Shown here piece by piece: positions 24,005 to 31,990 of a stretch of DNA of 34,975 nt. Numbering within the stretch: the first letter of the stretch is position 1; each line of letters begins with the position of its first letter. The notes below the pieces were generated by a model. That model was given only the letters and a program-made list of their open reading frames with translations. It searched no databases and was not told the origin of the DNA. The translations under genes and the position numbers were made by a program. The DNA is taken from NCBI GenBank assembly GCA_025363555.1, contig JANYDQ010000019.1:1-34975 (forward strand), written 5' to 3'. The DNA is from Bacteroidota bacterium (GTDB lineage: Bacteria; Bacteroidota; Bacteroidia; 2-12-FULL-35-15).

Positions 24005-25087
24005 TTATTGTTTATTAACAATTACTTTTTTTGTTTCTTCCCTGTTATTATTGTTTAATTTCAAAAGGTAATTACCTCCTGCAATACCTGATTTATCAAG
24101 CATGATAGTATGTTTCCCTGTTGACTGATTTTCTTCTGCAATAGTTTTTACCACTTGTCCTTTAATATCGAACAACTGAATACTTACTTTTCCATCTGCA
24201 TTTAATTCATAATTAATTTCTGTTCTTTCTCCAACCGGATTAGGACTTACCGTTAAATTAAAAGTACTGTTTGTTATTTCATTTATCCCTATTGATGAGC
24301 CAAAATAATAATATTTGGTATTATTACCTCCTGAATTTGGTACAGCTAATGTATCTGTGACAGTATTATAAAAAATATCGGCAGGGTTGTTTAACCCTGT
24401 TGAAATAACTGTTGTCGGATTAGTAAATGTATTTGAAAACCGTGTTATGCTAGAACCTGTCCATGATGTAACATAATAATTTCCTGCACCATCTTTTGCT
24501 ATTCCATCGCAATTTCCAAGTGTGGTTGCTGTAATTGTTGCTGTAGTGGAATCAGTAAGATTAACACGCATGATGGGCGCACTGGCACCCCAGTTAACAA
24601 ACACACAACGATTGTTGGGCTGGTCGTATATAATTCCATCAGGACTTTTAACCAAGCCGGTTACAAATATATTGTGCTGGCGTGTAGCGGTATTCAAGCG
24701 ATGTATTTTTTTTTGGGAAAAATCAGTTATATAAAGAGTGCCATTAATATCATGAGTAATCCCATTCAGGAAAGTTGCTCCGGCAAAAGCAATGGTAGCA
24801 ATACTGGCTCCGGTGTTGATGTTATACAAATGAATATTTCCTCCTTCGCATGAATATAAAGTATCATTAACTATCTCTAATCCTTGTGGTCCACTCGCAC
24901 CGGTTGCAAAAACAGTAACCACCCCTGTTTGACTATCGCGTGAAAGAATATTACTATAAGTAGGATTTGAAATCAGCCAGCGGTTATGTGCATAATCAAA
25001 CTCAATGCTTTCGGGGGCTCCGTAAGCTTGTGCAAATGTAGTTGCTGAAAATAATACTGCTGATAATAGTGTAAAGATTTTTTTCAT
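24005..25087 (-). CDS. Secreted NHL/SMP-30-like beta-propeller with T9SS sorting domain
   Basis: A 360-residue protein with a signal peptide (residues 1-19, TTFAQ). Residues about 22-260 are made of propeller-type repeats of the SGL/NHL kind, with phrases such as GPQGLEIVNDTLY, LNGITHDINGTLYITD and CDGIAKDGAGNYYVTS. The last 80 residues, from NLTVSPNPVGERTEINY to GNYLLKLNNN, are a type A sorting domain for the type IX secretion system, so the protein is exported through the outer membrane and either released or anchored. The ligand is unknown. It sits between the metal-binding lipoprotein gene (12-base gap) and the aldehyde dehydrogenase gene (20-base gap), so these are likely one transcript. 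Confidence 0.9.
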   Translation of the reverse strand: MKKIFTLLSAVLFSATTFAQAYGAPESIEFDYAHNRWLISNPTYSNILSRDSQTGVVTVFATGASGPQGLEIVNDTLYSCEGGNIHLYNINTGASIATIAFAGATFLNGITHDINGTLYITDFSQKKIHRLNTATRQHNIFVTGLVKSPDGIIYDQPNNRCVFVNWGASAPIMRVNLTDSTTATITATTLGNCDGIAKDGAGNYYVTSWTGSSITRFSNTFTNPTTVISTGLNNPADIFYNTVTDTLAVPNSGGNNTKYYYFGSSIGINEITNSTFNLTVSPNPVGERTEINYELNADGKVSIQLFDIKGQVVKTIAEENQSTGKHTIMLDKSGIAGGNYLLKLNNNNREETKKVIVNKQ

Positions 25088-25099
25088 GTTTATTTATTT

Positions 25100-25303
25100 T
25101 TAGGTTTTAGTTACTTTTTCTAAGTCCATACCACATACAGGGCAATCTCCCGCTTTATCATACGTTTGCCCATTGTTGCATTTCATCGGACATTGATATA
25201 CATCGGTATTTATCTCTGACGAGGTTTTTTCTTTTTTCTTTTCTCCTTGAGAGCAACCTATAAAGTTTATTGCTATGAAAATTAAGATGATGAATTGTTT
25301 CAT
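25100..25303 (-). CDS. Small heavy-metal-binding-domain lipoprotein
   Basis: A 67-residue protein. The first 17 residues are a lipoprotein signal with lipobox FIGC (Cys17). After a charged linker comes a single heavy-metal-binding domain with two CxxC-like sites, YQCPMKC and CPVCGMDL, as in the HMBD modules of CusB-type proteins and copper ATPases. The ATG overlaps the TAA of the superoxide dismutase gene by one base, so translation is probably coupled. It could bind metal in the periplasm for or around the dismutase. That functional link is inferred from the overlap. Confidence 0.85.
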   Translation of the reverse strand: MKQFIILIFIAINFIGCSQGEKKKEKTSSEINTDVYQCPMKCNNGQTYDKAGDCPVCGMDLEKVTKT

Positions 25304-26061
25304 TATTTCGCCATTTCATATATTTGTCCGGCTGCTTCCCAATCCACCACATTCCAGAAAGAAAATATATAATCGGCTCTCTTGTTTTGATTTTTTAAAT
25401 AATAAGCATGTTCCCACACATCCAGCGCTATTACCGGCTTTCCTTTTATTTCCACACTGTCCAGTTTCATTAATGGATTATCCTGGTTGGCGGTGGAGCC
25501 GATAGAAAGTTTTCCTTTGTTAACCACTAGCCATGCCCAACCGGAGCCAAAACGTTTTAGTGCCACATCGGTAAATTCTTTTTTAAACGAATCAAATGAA
25601 CCGAAAGAGGCACTTATTGCTTCTGCCAACTTACCAGTAGGAATGCCGCCCGCCTTTGGTTTCATTACTCTCCAGAAAAACGTGTGATTATAATGTCCAC
25701 CTGCATTGTTGCGAATGGCGGGTGGCAATTTATCCACGTTGGCAAATATATCATCCAAATCCGAAAGTGTGGCTGCTGTTTTGGCATCAAGTGTTTCGAA
25801 AGCTTTGTTTAGATTAGTAACATACGCCTGGTGATGTTTGGAATAATGAATTTCCATGGTCAGTTTATCTATATGAGGCTCCAAAGCATCATATTCATAA
25901 GACAATTTAGGAAGCGAAAACTTTCCTCCTTCAGGAACAATGATTTCTTTTTCCAGAAATTGGGTTGCTGCCAGTGCTTTGTTTCCTGCCGAAGTAGCTG
26001 CAATGGTTCCTAAGGCAAGTGCGGCTGTTTTTTTAATAAAGTCTCTGCGGTTGTTTTCCAT
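25303..26061 (-). CDS. Exported superoxide dismutase, Mn-type signature, Tat signal
   Basis: A 252-residue Fe/Mn superoxide dismutase with an N-terminal twin-arginine signal (NNRRDFIKK then [14 protein letters not shown]), so it is folded in the cytoplasm with its metal and exported. Metal ligands are His72 ([10 protein letters not shown]), His126 ([10 protein letters not shown]), Asp214 and His218 ([11 protein letters not shown]). Gln193 in STANQDNPL is the residue seen in manganese enzymes, as opposed to the Fe-type pattern, so Mn or cambialistic use is likely. The upstream gap of 148 bases is occupied entirely by two palindromic repeats. It is the first gene of a probable operon with the metal-binding lipoprotein. 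Confidence 0.93.
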   Translation of the reverse strand: MENNRRDFIKKTAALALGTIAATSAGNKALAATQFLEKEIIVPEGGKFSLPKLSYEYDALEPHIDKLTMEIHYSKHHQAYVTNLNKAFETLDAKTAATLSDLDDIFANVDKLPPAIRNNAGGHYNHTFFWRVMKPKAGGIPTGKLAEAISASFGSFDSFKKEFTDVALKRFGSGWAWLVVNKGKLSIGSTANQDNPLMKLDSVEIKGKPVIALDVWEHAYYLKNQNKRADYIFSFWNVVDWEAAGQIYEMAK

Positions 26062-26074
26062 TTTGTTTATTTAG

Positions 26075-26209
26075 CACCTCACCCCCGACCCCTCTCCAAA
26101 GGAGAGGGGAGCCGGTACCTGAAGTATGTTATTTAAAAATAATTGTTTTTTATTTAGTTTGTCACCTTCTACCCCCTCTCCTTTGGAGAGGGGATTAAGG
26201 GGTGAGGTG
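26075..26209. repeat. Pair of REP-like palindromes in inverted orientation
   Basis: The first copy (26075-26112) contains CCTCTCC, AAA, GGAGAGG. The second (26163-26209) contains CCTCTCC, TTT, GGAGAGG. The outer ends CACCTCACCCC (26075-26085) and GGGGTGAGGTG (26199-26209) are a perfect 11-bp inverted repeat, so the two copies can also pair as one large structure. The pair fills the whole gap between the SOD start and the stop of the BCCP gene. Each could act as a terminator. Similar single copies lie at 4648-4696 and 34874-34939. Confidence 0.85.
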
Positions 26210-26713
26210 TTATGCAAAGTTAATCAGTACCTGGTTCTTTTCCACTGCCATTCCTTTCTTCACATTTATTTTTTTCACGGTTCCGTCTGCCGGAGATTTA
26301 ATGATGTTTTCCATTTTCATGGCTTCGAGCACCAATATGGCATCTCCTTTTTTCACCGCATCGCCTTCTGCCACTCTTATTTCCAGCACCAAGCCCGGCA
26401 TGGGTGCTTTAATTTCGTTTACTTTTTTCGATGACATTGCATCCAACCCTAAACTTTGCAACAGTTCATCAAACTTATCTTTTATATTTAATTGGTATTT
26501 GTTTCCATTCACAGAAATCAAAAAGCTTTTTTCTTTTGCATCCGCTTTTATTACTTCCACAGTATACGATTTATTGTCTTTAATAATATGGAAGCTGCCT
26601 TCTTTCACTGTTATCACATCCCATTGAAATGTTTTTCCATCCACAGTTCCGCCCGTTGCGTTTTCTAACTCAATGGCATGTTCTGTTTTGTTATTTACTC
26701 TTACTTTCAACAT
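26210..26713 (-). CDS. Biotin carboxyl carrier-type subunit of an acyl-CoA carboxylase
   Basis: A 167-residue protein. The C-terminal 70 residues are a biotinyl domain with the attachment lysine Lys133 in LEAMKMEN and the usual APMPGLV start. Residues 1-95 are a beta-rich region with TVEVIKADAKEKSFLISVNG, seen in carriers of propionyl-CoA, methylcrotonyl-CoA or oxaloacetate-type carboxylases of Bacteroidota, and distinct from AccB. The partner carboxylase and carboxyltransferase subunits are not in this window. It is alone on the minus strand; its stop is one base from the palindromic pair at 26075-26209. Confidence 0.85.
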   Translation of the reverse strand: MLKVRVNNKTEHAIELENATGGTVDGKTFQWDVITVKEGSFHIIKDNKSYTVEVIKADAKEKSFLISVNGNKYQLNIKDKFDELLQSLGLDAMSSKKVNEIKAPMPGLVLEIRVAEGDAVKKGDAILVLEAMKMENIIKSPADGTVKKINVKKGMAVEKNQVLINFA

Positions 26714-27037
26714 TAAAACTGTTTTTTGAAATGAGATGTAAAGGTAATTATTTCTTTGATATTGCAGGGAATGTAAATTTCAAATTCTAATCACAAAATC
26801 TAAATAGTATGCGAATCATAAAATAGCTCCCAATACACATTCCAAAACCTGATAAAAACAGTACCCAAACAAAACGAATCGTCACCAATGGAAGAGCGGA
26901 AAATAGAGAAAACCCAATTATCGGACACCTGAACATGAGTATTGAATGATAAGAAATTAGTTGAAGGGGAATTTTTGAAATGCTGTAAATGTAATGCCGG
27001 CAGCATCTGCTTTGAACAAATGATGAATTTATAAAAA
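26714..27037. other. Intergenic, no supported gene
   Basis: The first part of an 800-base gap between the BCCP and acyl-CoA dehydrogenase genes. An 80-codon minus-strand frame (26800-27042) exists but has no family likeness or promoter. A plus-strand frame at about 26950-27030 ends with a Cys-rich stretch (KCCKCNAGSICF) but has no start codon. Some of this may be decayed coding DNA. I see nothing firm. Confidence 0.4.
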
Positions 27038-27170
27038 GTCAAAAGTTGTAAATAAGCCGGTTGACTTGATGAGAAGCCGGGTTACTGCATGAAAAAGTCG
27101 CGCGACTATATATATAAGTGGCGCCACTATATGATTAAGTCTGGTGACTATCTGGATTATTCGCCTCCAT
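27038..27170. repeat. Tandem array with 21-bp period, palindromic GTCGCGCGAC-type core
   Basis: Ten-base cores start at 27056 (GCCGGTTGAC), 27076 (GCCGGGTTAC), 27097 (GTCGCGCGAC), 27118 (GTGGCGCCAC) and 27139 (GTCTGGTGAC). The steps are 20, 21, 21 and 21. The cores at 27097 and 27118 are perfect palindromes. Between them C3 changes to G and G8 to C together, keeping the symmetry. The spacers are AT-rich, such as TATATATATAA. Weaker candidates lie at 27038 and 27160. Confidence 0.8.
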
Positions 27171-27289
27171 TTTTTTTAACTCCGGTTATTTTAAAGAACG
27201 ATTTGTGTTACTTTGTTACTGTTTCGAAAAAACTTTAACAATGGAGGAATACCACTTTCTTAAAATTCAACCTGTCTTTTAGTAATATA

Positions 27290-27445
27290 TAAATTTGGTA
27301 GTTTTAGTGTGGTGCTTGCTCGTGAGCGGGGCTTTTTGCTAAAAGCAAATGTTTAATAAATAGGAATTGAAGTGGACTGTGCTAACCAGTATCTTAATAA
27401 TATAACAAGACTGTTATCGGTAAAAACCACTGTCCCACTTCTTTA
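27290..27445 (+). ncRNA. Candidate structured RNA, unknown type
   Basis: A -7-like box TAAATTTG lies at 27290-27297. Downstream are GCTCGTGAGC (a short hairpin near 27320), a GCTTTTT/AAAAGC hairpin, and a larger structure in which GAAGTGGAC at 27369-27377 pairs with GTCCCACTTC at 27432-27441 (one bulge) and CAGT-ATCTT at 27387-27395 pairs with AAGACTG at 27407-27413. No open frame covers it. It could equally be a decayed element. I know no RNA family that it matches. Confidence 0.25.
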
Positions 27446-27514
27446 AAATCAAATTCTCGGTTTTCTTTTTTCAAATTTTTATTTTAACGATTTGAAATCT
27501 GCTTTTAGGGAAGA

Positions 27515-28693
27515 CTAATTAAAAGCATTTAACCCCGTTACGTCCATCCCGGTTATAAGTAAATGAATATCGTGAGTGCCTTCATAGGTAATAACCGATT
27601 CGAGATTCATCATGTGGCGCATGATAGGGTATTCGCCCGTAATGCCCATTCCACCATGTATCTGTCTTGCTTCGCGGGCTATCTGCAATGCCATGTTCAC
27701 ATTGTTTCTTTTCGCCATCGATATTTGTGCGGGAGAGGCGCGGTGTTCGTTTTTCAAAACCCCAAGCCGCCAGGTAAGCAGTTGCGCCTTGGTGATTTCG
27801 GTAATCATTTCTGCTAATTTTTTTTGCGTTAACTGGAATGCCCCAATTGGTTTACCAAACTGGATGCGTTCTTTTGAATACCGCAAAGCCGAATCATAGC
27901 AATCCATTGCCGCACCTATTACTCCCCATGAAATTCCAAAACGCGCAGAATTCAAACAACCCAGTGGTCCTTTCAATCCTTTTACATTCGGAAAAATATT
28001 TTCTTTCGGAATTTTTACGTTGGAGAAAACCAATTCGCCTGTGGCTGATGCGCGCAGACTCCATTTGCCATGTGTTTCAGGGGTAGTGAACCCTTCCATT
28101 CCTCTTTCTACTACCATTCCTCTTATATCTCCTGCTTCATCTTTTGCCCACACCACTGCTATATCAGCAAACGGAGAATTGGAAATCCACATTTTGGCAC
28201 CGTTTAGTATGTAATGGTCGCCTTTGTCTTTGATGTTGGTAATCATACCGGAAGGGTTGGAACCATGGTCGGGTTCGGTTAACCCGAAGCATCCCATCAT
28301 TTCTCCTGCTGCCAGTTTGGGCAAATATTTTCTTTTTTGTTCTTCAGAACCATATGTGAAAATGGGAAACATTACTAACGAACTTTGAACAGAAGCGGTG
28401 CTTCGCAAACCACTATCACCGCGTTCCAGCTCCTGCATAATTAATCCATAAGAAATCTGGTCTAAACCCGCACCACCATATTCTGTGGGTATATACGGAC
28501 CGAAAGCACCAATCTCTGCCAATCCTTTAATCCATTGTTTCGGAAACTTTGCATCCTGACAGGCTTGTTCTACTATGGGCGTAACCTCTTTCTTGACCCA
28601 CGCACGGGCAGTTTCGCGAATTAATTTATGTTCATCGGATAATAATTCATCCATTAAATAATAATCGTGTGCTTCAAATCTGTCTGTAGCCAT
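27515..28693 (-). CDS. Acyl-CoA dehydrogenase, glutaryl-CoA dehydrogenase-like
   Basis: A 392-residue FAD enzyme. Family signatures include LRSTASVQSSLVMFPI, the substrate loop GCFGLTEPDHGSNPSGM, the FAD contact KMWISNSPFADI and, near the C-terminus, the catalytic glutamate Glu371 in ITYEGTHDIHLLI. The pattern around LRSTASVQ and YEGTHDIHLL is typical of glutaryl-CoA dehydrogenases, which oxidise and decarboxylate glutaryl-CoA to crotonyl-CoA in lysine and tryptophan breakdown. The N-terminal extension (FEAHDYYLMDELLSDE) also fits that group. The gene is preceded by its own -7 box at 28728-28735. No electron-transfer flavoprotein genes are nearby. Confidence 0.88.
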   Translation of the reverse strand: MATDRFEAHDYYLMDELLSDEHKLIRETARAWVKKEVTPIVEQACQDAKFPKQWIKGLAEIGAFGPYIPTEYGGAGLDQISYGLIMQELERGDSGLRSTASVQSSLVMFPIFTYGSEEQKRKYLPKLAAGEMMGCFGLTEPDHGSNPSGMITNIKDKGDHYILNGAKMWISNSPFADIAVVWAKDEAGDIRGMVVERGMEGFTTPETHGKWSLRASATGELVFSNVKIPKENIFPNVKGLKGPLGCLNSARFGISWGVIGAAMDCYDSALRYSKERIQFGKPIGAFQLTQKKLAEMITEITKAQLLTWRLGVLKNEHRASPAQISMAKRNNVNMALQIAREARQIHGGMGITGEYPIMRHMMNLESVITYEGTHDIHLLITGMDVTGLNAFN

Positions 28694-28727
28694 TGTGGAA
28701 ATTTTTATTTTAAAATTTATTGCGGGG

Positions 28728-28735
28728 CAAAAGTA
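28728..28735 (-). promoter_or_regulatory. Putative -7 box for the glutaryl-CoA dehydrogenase-like gene
   Basis: The minus strand reads TACTTTTG, fitting TAnnTTTG, about 31 bases before the predicted leader reaches the ATG at 28693. It lies in the 48-base gap after the AlgX-like gene, so the dehydrogenase gene need not be part of that operon. Confidence 0.45.
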
Positions 28736-28741
28736 AGTATT

Positions 28742-29899
28742 TTAATTCTTCATTTTATTTTCTTTAGAAAGCAGATCGTACATCTGTTCAATAAACTGGT
28801 ATCCTCCTTTATTAAGATTCACTTCATTAAATACGATTAAAATAAAATCGCGATGAAGTGTTTGTTCTTTTAAATTTAATTTTGAAACCATCATAGGATT
28901 ATCAATTCGTTTTCCTTTCCAGCTTAATTCCCTGTTATAATACCAAAAGGAAGTTTTTTCATTGAATTCTTCAGGAATATATTTATAAAAATCAATCCAT
29001 AACCACGTAAAACTATCCCCAATAATAAGCAAATTAGGTTTTGTTTTAGTAGAATCTTTTTTGAAAACTATATTTGGATAATACATCGGGTAGGAAGGAA
29101 TGTCCCAGATTAAATCCATAGCCTTACCTATATCGGCATCCCAATTTCTTGGGGTTGCGCTTTCCTCTCCACCGTTTGGATAGAAATCAGGCATGTCAAT
29201 ATTCCTAAGTTTTTCCATGTATTTAAATAAGGTATCAGCCGCAACAGTGGACGCATAACTGCTCCAATGAACACCACATCGCGTATATAGAGGATGCTTA
29301 AGAGAAGATTTTATTTTCAGAAAATACTTTTTGAAATCAAGGTGGTTGATATGTTGTTTTTCAAACTGTTCGACATACCCATCGTAATTACTTTTTGCTT
29401 TTTTTGATATATCGTATTTTGCAGGAATGTATTCAGGCTGTATGGAAGGTTTGCTGGGGCAAATAACAAATACCAAATCTACGTTCCTTTTTTTTAATTC
29501 GTCCTGAACATACTTTAGTTTTCTTGCTTTTTCAATTATGGTATCATTACCCACAAAATCCTGCCCCAGGTAAGCCTGTATATGTCCGCCACCAAACAGG
29601 TTTTGGTCTTTTCCCAATTCTACTTTGCTTACCCGCACTTCGTTAAACAACGAATACCCGATTTGATTTCTCAAACGAACAAAGAAAGGATGCAGATTCA
29701 TTCGTTGTTCGTTATAAGTGGTAGCGCTGTCCTGATATTTTCCAGTCAGCCAGTTGTCAAAAGAAAAATGTGGTTTGGGAATAACGTAAATCGCCCCTTC
29801 CAGTTTAGGGGAATCAATGTATTTGCAATGCGTTTGGAACATCTCGGAGCAACACACCAGGAAGAATAAACAAAACAATACCTGTTTTATTATTTTCAT
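28742..29899 (-). CDS. AlgX/AlgJ-like SGNH-fold protein, probable polysaccharide O-acetylation
   Basis: A 385-residue exported protein with an N-terminal hydrophobic segment (residues 5-20). It has the nucleophile motif GDSFTW with Ser296 and a histidine motif VHWSSYA with His211, as in AlgJ and AlgX. In the Pseudomonas proteins the active-site Asp lies two residues before the His; here that place is Gly209, so the usual Asp-His-Ser triad is incomplete and another acid must serve, or activity is altered. It begins 3 bases after the stop of the MBOAT gene, so it is surely cotranscribed and would receive acetyl groups passed across the membrane. The target polysaccharide is unknown. Confidence 0.78.
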   Translation of the reverse strand: MKIIKQVLFCLFFLVCCSEMFQTHCKYIDSPKLEGAIYVIPKPHFSFDNWLTGKYQDSATTYNEQRMNLHPFFVRLRNQIGYSLFNEVRVSKVELGKDQNLFGGGHIQAYLGQDFVGNDTIIEKARKLKYVQDELKKRNVDLVFVICPSKPSIQPEYIPAKYDISKKAKSNYDGYVEQFEKQHINHLDFKKYFLKIKSSLKHPLYTRCGVHWSSYASTVAADTLFKYMEKLRNIDMPDFYPNGGEESATPRNWDADIGKAMDLIWDIPSYPMYYPNIVFKKDSTKTKPNLLIIGDSFTWLWIDFYKYIPEEFNEKTSFWYYNRELSWKGKRIDNPMMVSKLNLKEQTLHRDFILIVFNEVNLNKGGYQFIEQMYDLLSKENKMKN

Positions 29900-29902
29900 T
29901 CA

Positions 29903-31315
29903 TTAAAATCTGAAATAAATAAACGGATTAAAATCGCTTGCATTAATATCGCTGATGCAGATGATAAGCAGCAGGAGTAAAATAGTACCGCGGGTAATTA
30001 AAAATAATTTTTCCCACTGAAGTTCGCGGTTCTTTAAATTAACCCGGAGCATAGGGTAAAAAGAAAGCAGGGAAGCGATGATGAACATGGTCCAAAAGCG
30101 AAGGTCAAATGAAGGTTGCACAGGGGTAGCTTTTGAGAAAGAAAATAATTTGTGAATGTATTGAAAAGCAAAATTTACATCAGCGGCTCTGAAAAACACC
30201 CAACCGATACAGACTAAAAAGAAAGTGAGCACTACTTTCAGTACTGAAAAAAGTTTATCCGTTAATTTTATTAAAAATAACCGGTCGAGAATTAACAGCA
30301 AACCATGATATGCCCCCCAGACAATGAACGTCCACGAAGCGCCATGCCACAGACCTGAAATAAGAAACACTATCCAGAGGTTTAACAGCAGCCTCGATTT
30401 GGAAACTTTATTTCCACCCAGCGGTATGTATAAATAATCTTTCATAAAACGCCCCAGCGTGATGTGCCATCTGCGCCAGAACTCGGTAATGTTTTTGGAG
30501 ATGTACGGAAAATTAAAATTTTCAGGAAAAGTGAACCCCATCATTTTGGCTAACCCTATTGCCATATCGGAATATCCTGAAAAATCGAAATAAATCTGGA
30601 AAGTGTAGGCAAGTATTCCTATCCATGCTGTTGCGGTGGACATATCGGTGATGTGTAATGCAAACACAGAGTTAGCGGCATTGCCCAGGGGATTAGCAAT
30701 CAACACTTTTTTAGACAATCCTTTCACAAAACGAAACATGCCTTCCAACCTGAAATCAATGGTGTAAGCATTATCACGGTTTTCTATCTGGTCGGCTATT
30801 TCGTTGAACCGCACTATGGGTCCGGCAATCTGGTGAGGAAACATGATGATGTACAACATGTAATCGCTAAATTTATCGAGCGGCTTATGAACTCTTCGGT
30901 AGGCATCTATGGCGTAGGTAAGTTTGTGAAACGTAATAAATGAAATGCCGATTGGCAAGGCAACTGCGGTCCAGTCCACTTCTTTTATTCCAAAATTATG
31001 AAGTATGCCATTGGTATTTTCAATAAAAAAATTGGCGTATTTAAAATAAGCCAGCAGCCCGATATTGAGAAAAACAGAAACTGATAATGCTCTTTTGCTT
31101 GCTTTTCCTTGGGTTTCGTTTATTTGTTTCACCAAATAAAAATCGAAGAAAAGAGAAATTAATAAAACAAAAATAAACTTGGGAGCGCCCCAGGCATAAA
31201 AGAAAATGCTTGCCATGAGGGCAATTAAATTTCTGTGCTTATAAGGAGCAAGATAATAGGCTAAAAAAAATAGCGGCAGAAAAGAAAGAATAAAAAAGTT
31301 GTTACTAAAAACCAT
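29903..31315 (-). CDS. MBOAT-family O-acyltransferase (AlgI-like)
   Basis: A membrane-bound O-acyltransferase of about 470 residues with 11 or so hydrophobic helices. Counting from an alternative ATG at 31339, the invariant histidine is His332 in SGLWHGASWTFIVWG and a second conserved His is His292 in TEFWRRWHITLGRFMKDYLY. AlgI-type proteins move acetyl groups from the cytoplasm for modification of exopolysaccharides. The start at 31315 (MVFSNNFFILSFLP) is preferred because family members begin just before the first helix and because the -7 box at 31337-31344 overlaps the first codon of the longer form. The AlgX-like gene follows directly. Confidence 0.92.
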   Translation of the reverse strand: MVFSNNFFILSFLPLFFLAYYLAPYKHRNLIALMASIFFYAWGAPKFIFVLLISLFFDFYLVKQINETQGKASKRALSVSVFLNIGLLAYFKYANFFIENTNGILHNFGIKEVDWTAVALPIGISFITFHKLTYAIDAYRRVHKPLDKFSDYMLYIIMFPHQIAGPIVRFNEIADQIENRDNAYTIDFRLEGMFRFVKGLSKKVLIANPLGNAANSVFALHITDMSTATAWIGILAYTFQIYFDFSGYSDMAIGLAKMMGFTFPENFNFPYISKNITEFWRRWHITLGRFMKDYLYIPLGGNKVSKSRLLLNLWIVFLISGLWHGASWTFIVWGAYHGLLLILDRLFLIKLTDKLFSVLKVVLTFFLVCIGWVFFRAADVNFAFQYIHKLFSFSKATPVQPSFDLRFWTMFIIASLLSFYPMLRVNLKNRELQWEKLFLITRGTILLLLLIICISDINASDFNPFIYFRF

Positions 31316-31336
31316 TTGGTTGCTTGTTTCGGTTGC

Positions 31337-31344
31337 CAAATATA
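31337..31344 (-). promoter_or_regulatory. Putative -7 box for the MBOAT/AlgX-like operon
   Basis: The minus strand reads TATATTTG. It overlaps the ATG at 31339, so that codon would not be in the transcript if this promoter is used; the ATG at 31315 would have a leader of about 18 bases. The gap to the divergent gene at 31382 is only 66 bases. Confidence 0.45.
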
Positions 31345-31381
31345 TTAATTTTACCCCATTAAAAATAAAGACATTTACATT

Positions 31382-31990
31382 ATGAATAAAATAACTTCGG
31401 GTTTTAAAAACAAAACGCTGGTTCAGTTTGTAAGAGTAGCCTTGCTGATAGCACTGATTGTTTATATTATTTGCCGGATACTTTATTTTTTAGGTTTTTT
31501 TATAGAAGAAATAAATTGCACTGCCGAGCAGACGATTACCCGTAACAACAAAGAATACCTGGTATCGGACAATGGCTACCGGTTTGATAATGCAAACGGC
31601 AGAACAAACGAAAAAGCAATGGAAGGGACCTATTCTGTAAAACTTACTCCTGATAATCAATTTGGAATGTCAATGACTTTTGATATCCCAAAAGGCGGGG
31701 AAGAATACGAGGCATCGGTTTGGTGTTACGAAATGGTAACTTCGGCAGATACCACAGGGTGGCCCTTTTTGGTAGTATCGGTTGGAAACCAGTTTTGGAA
31801 AGGGGTGGTTGAGTTTTCAGAAAAAAAAGATGGTTGGGGAAAACTGCATTTAAAATTTACTATTCCGCCGGCACGTTATAAAGATCCGGTGGTTATTTAT
31901 TGCTGGAACAGTTCGAAAAATGTGGTGTATTTTGATAATATGATGATAAAGCGAAAAAACTACTGGAAGTTTTTCAGGCAGGACAAATAA
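31382..31990 (+). CDS. Membrane-anchored protein with jelly-roll-like outer domain, unknown function
   Basis: A 202-residue protein. A single hydrophobic helix at residues 17-42 (VALLIALIVYIICRILYFLG region) probably anchors it in the inner membrane with the rest outside. Residues about 50-195 are beta-rich, with YSVKLTPDNQFGMSMTFD and YEASVWCYEM and a final segment VVYFDNMMIKRK. This is the pattern of carbohydrate-binding-module-like jelly rolls. It is divergent from the AlgI/AlgX-like operon by 66 bases and its stop is adjacent to that of the convergent DUF2061 gene. A role in the same surface-polysaccharide process is possible but unproven. Confidence 0.7.
   Translation: MNKITSGFKNKTLVQFVRVALLIALIVYIICRILYFLGFFIEEINCTAEQTITRNNKEYLVSDNGYRFDNANGRTNEKAMEGTYSVKLTPDNQFGMSMTFDIPKGGEEYEASVWCYEMVTSADTTGWPFLVVSVGNQFWKGVVEFSEKKDGWGKLHLKFTIPPARYKDPVVIYCWNSSKNVVYFDNMMIKRKNYWKFFRQDK

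Noticed and set aside
26800-27042. 80-codon minus-strand open frame between the BCCP and dehydrogenase genes
   Set aside because: No family likeness, no promoter, Ser/Phe/Ile-rich composition as expected of AT-rich noncoding DNA.
27369-27441. Terminal inverted repeats of a miniature transposon
   Set aside because: The arms are only 9 bp with a bulge and no target-site duplication could be identified; a folded RNA explains the pairing equally well.
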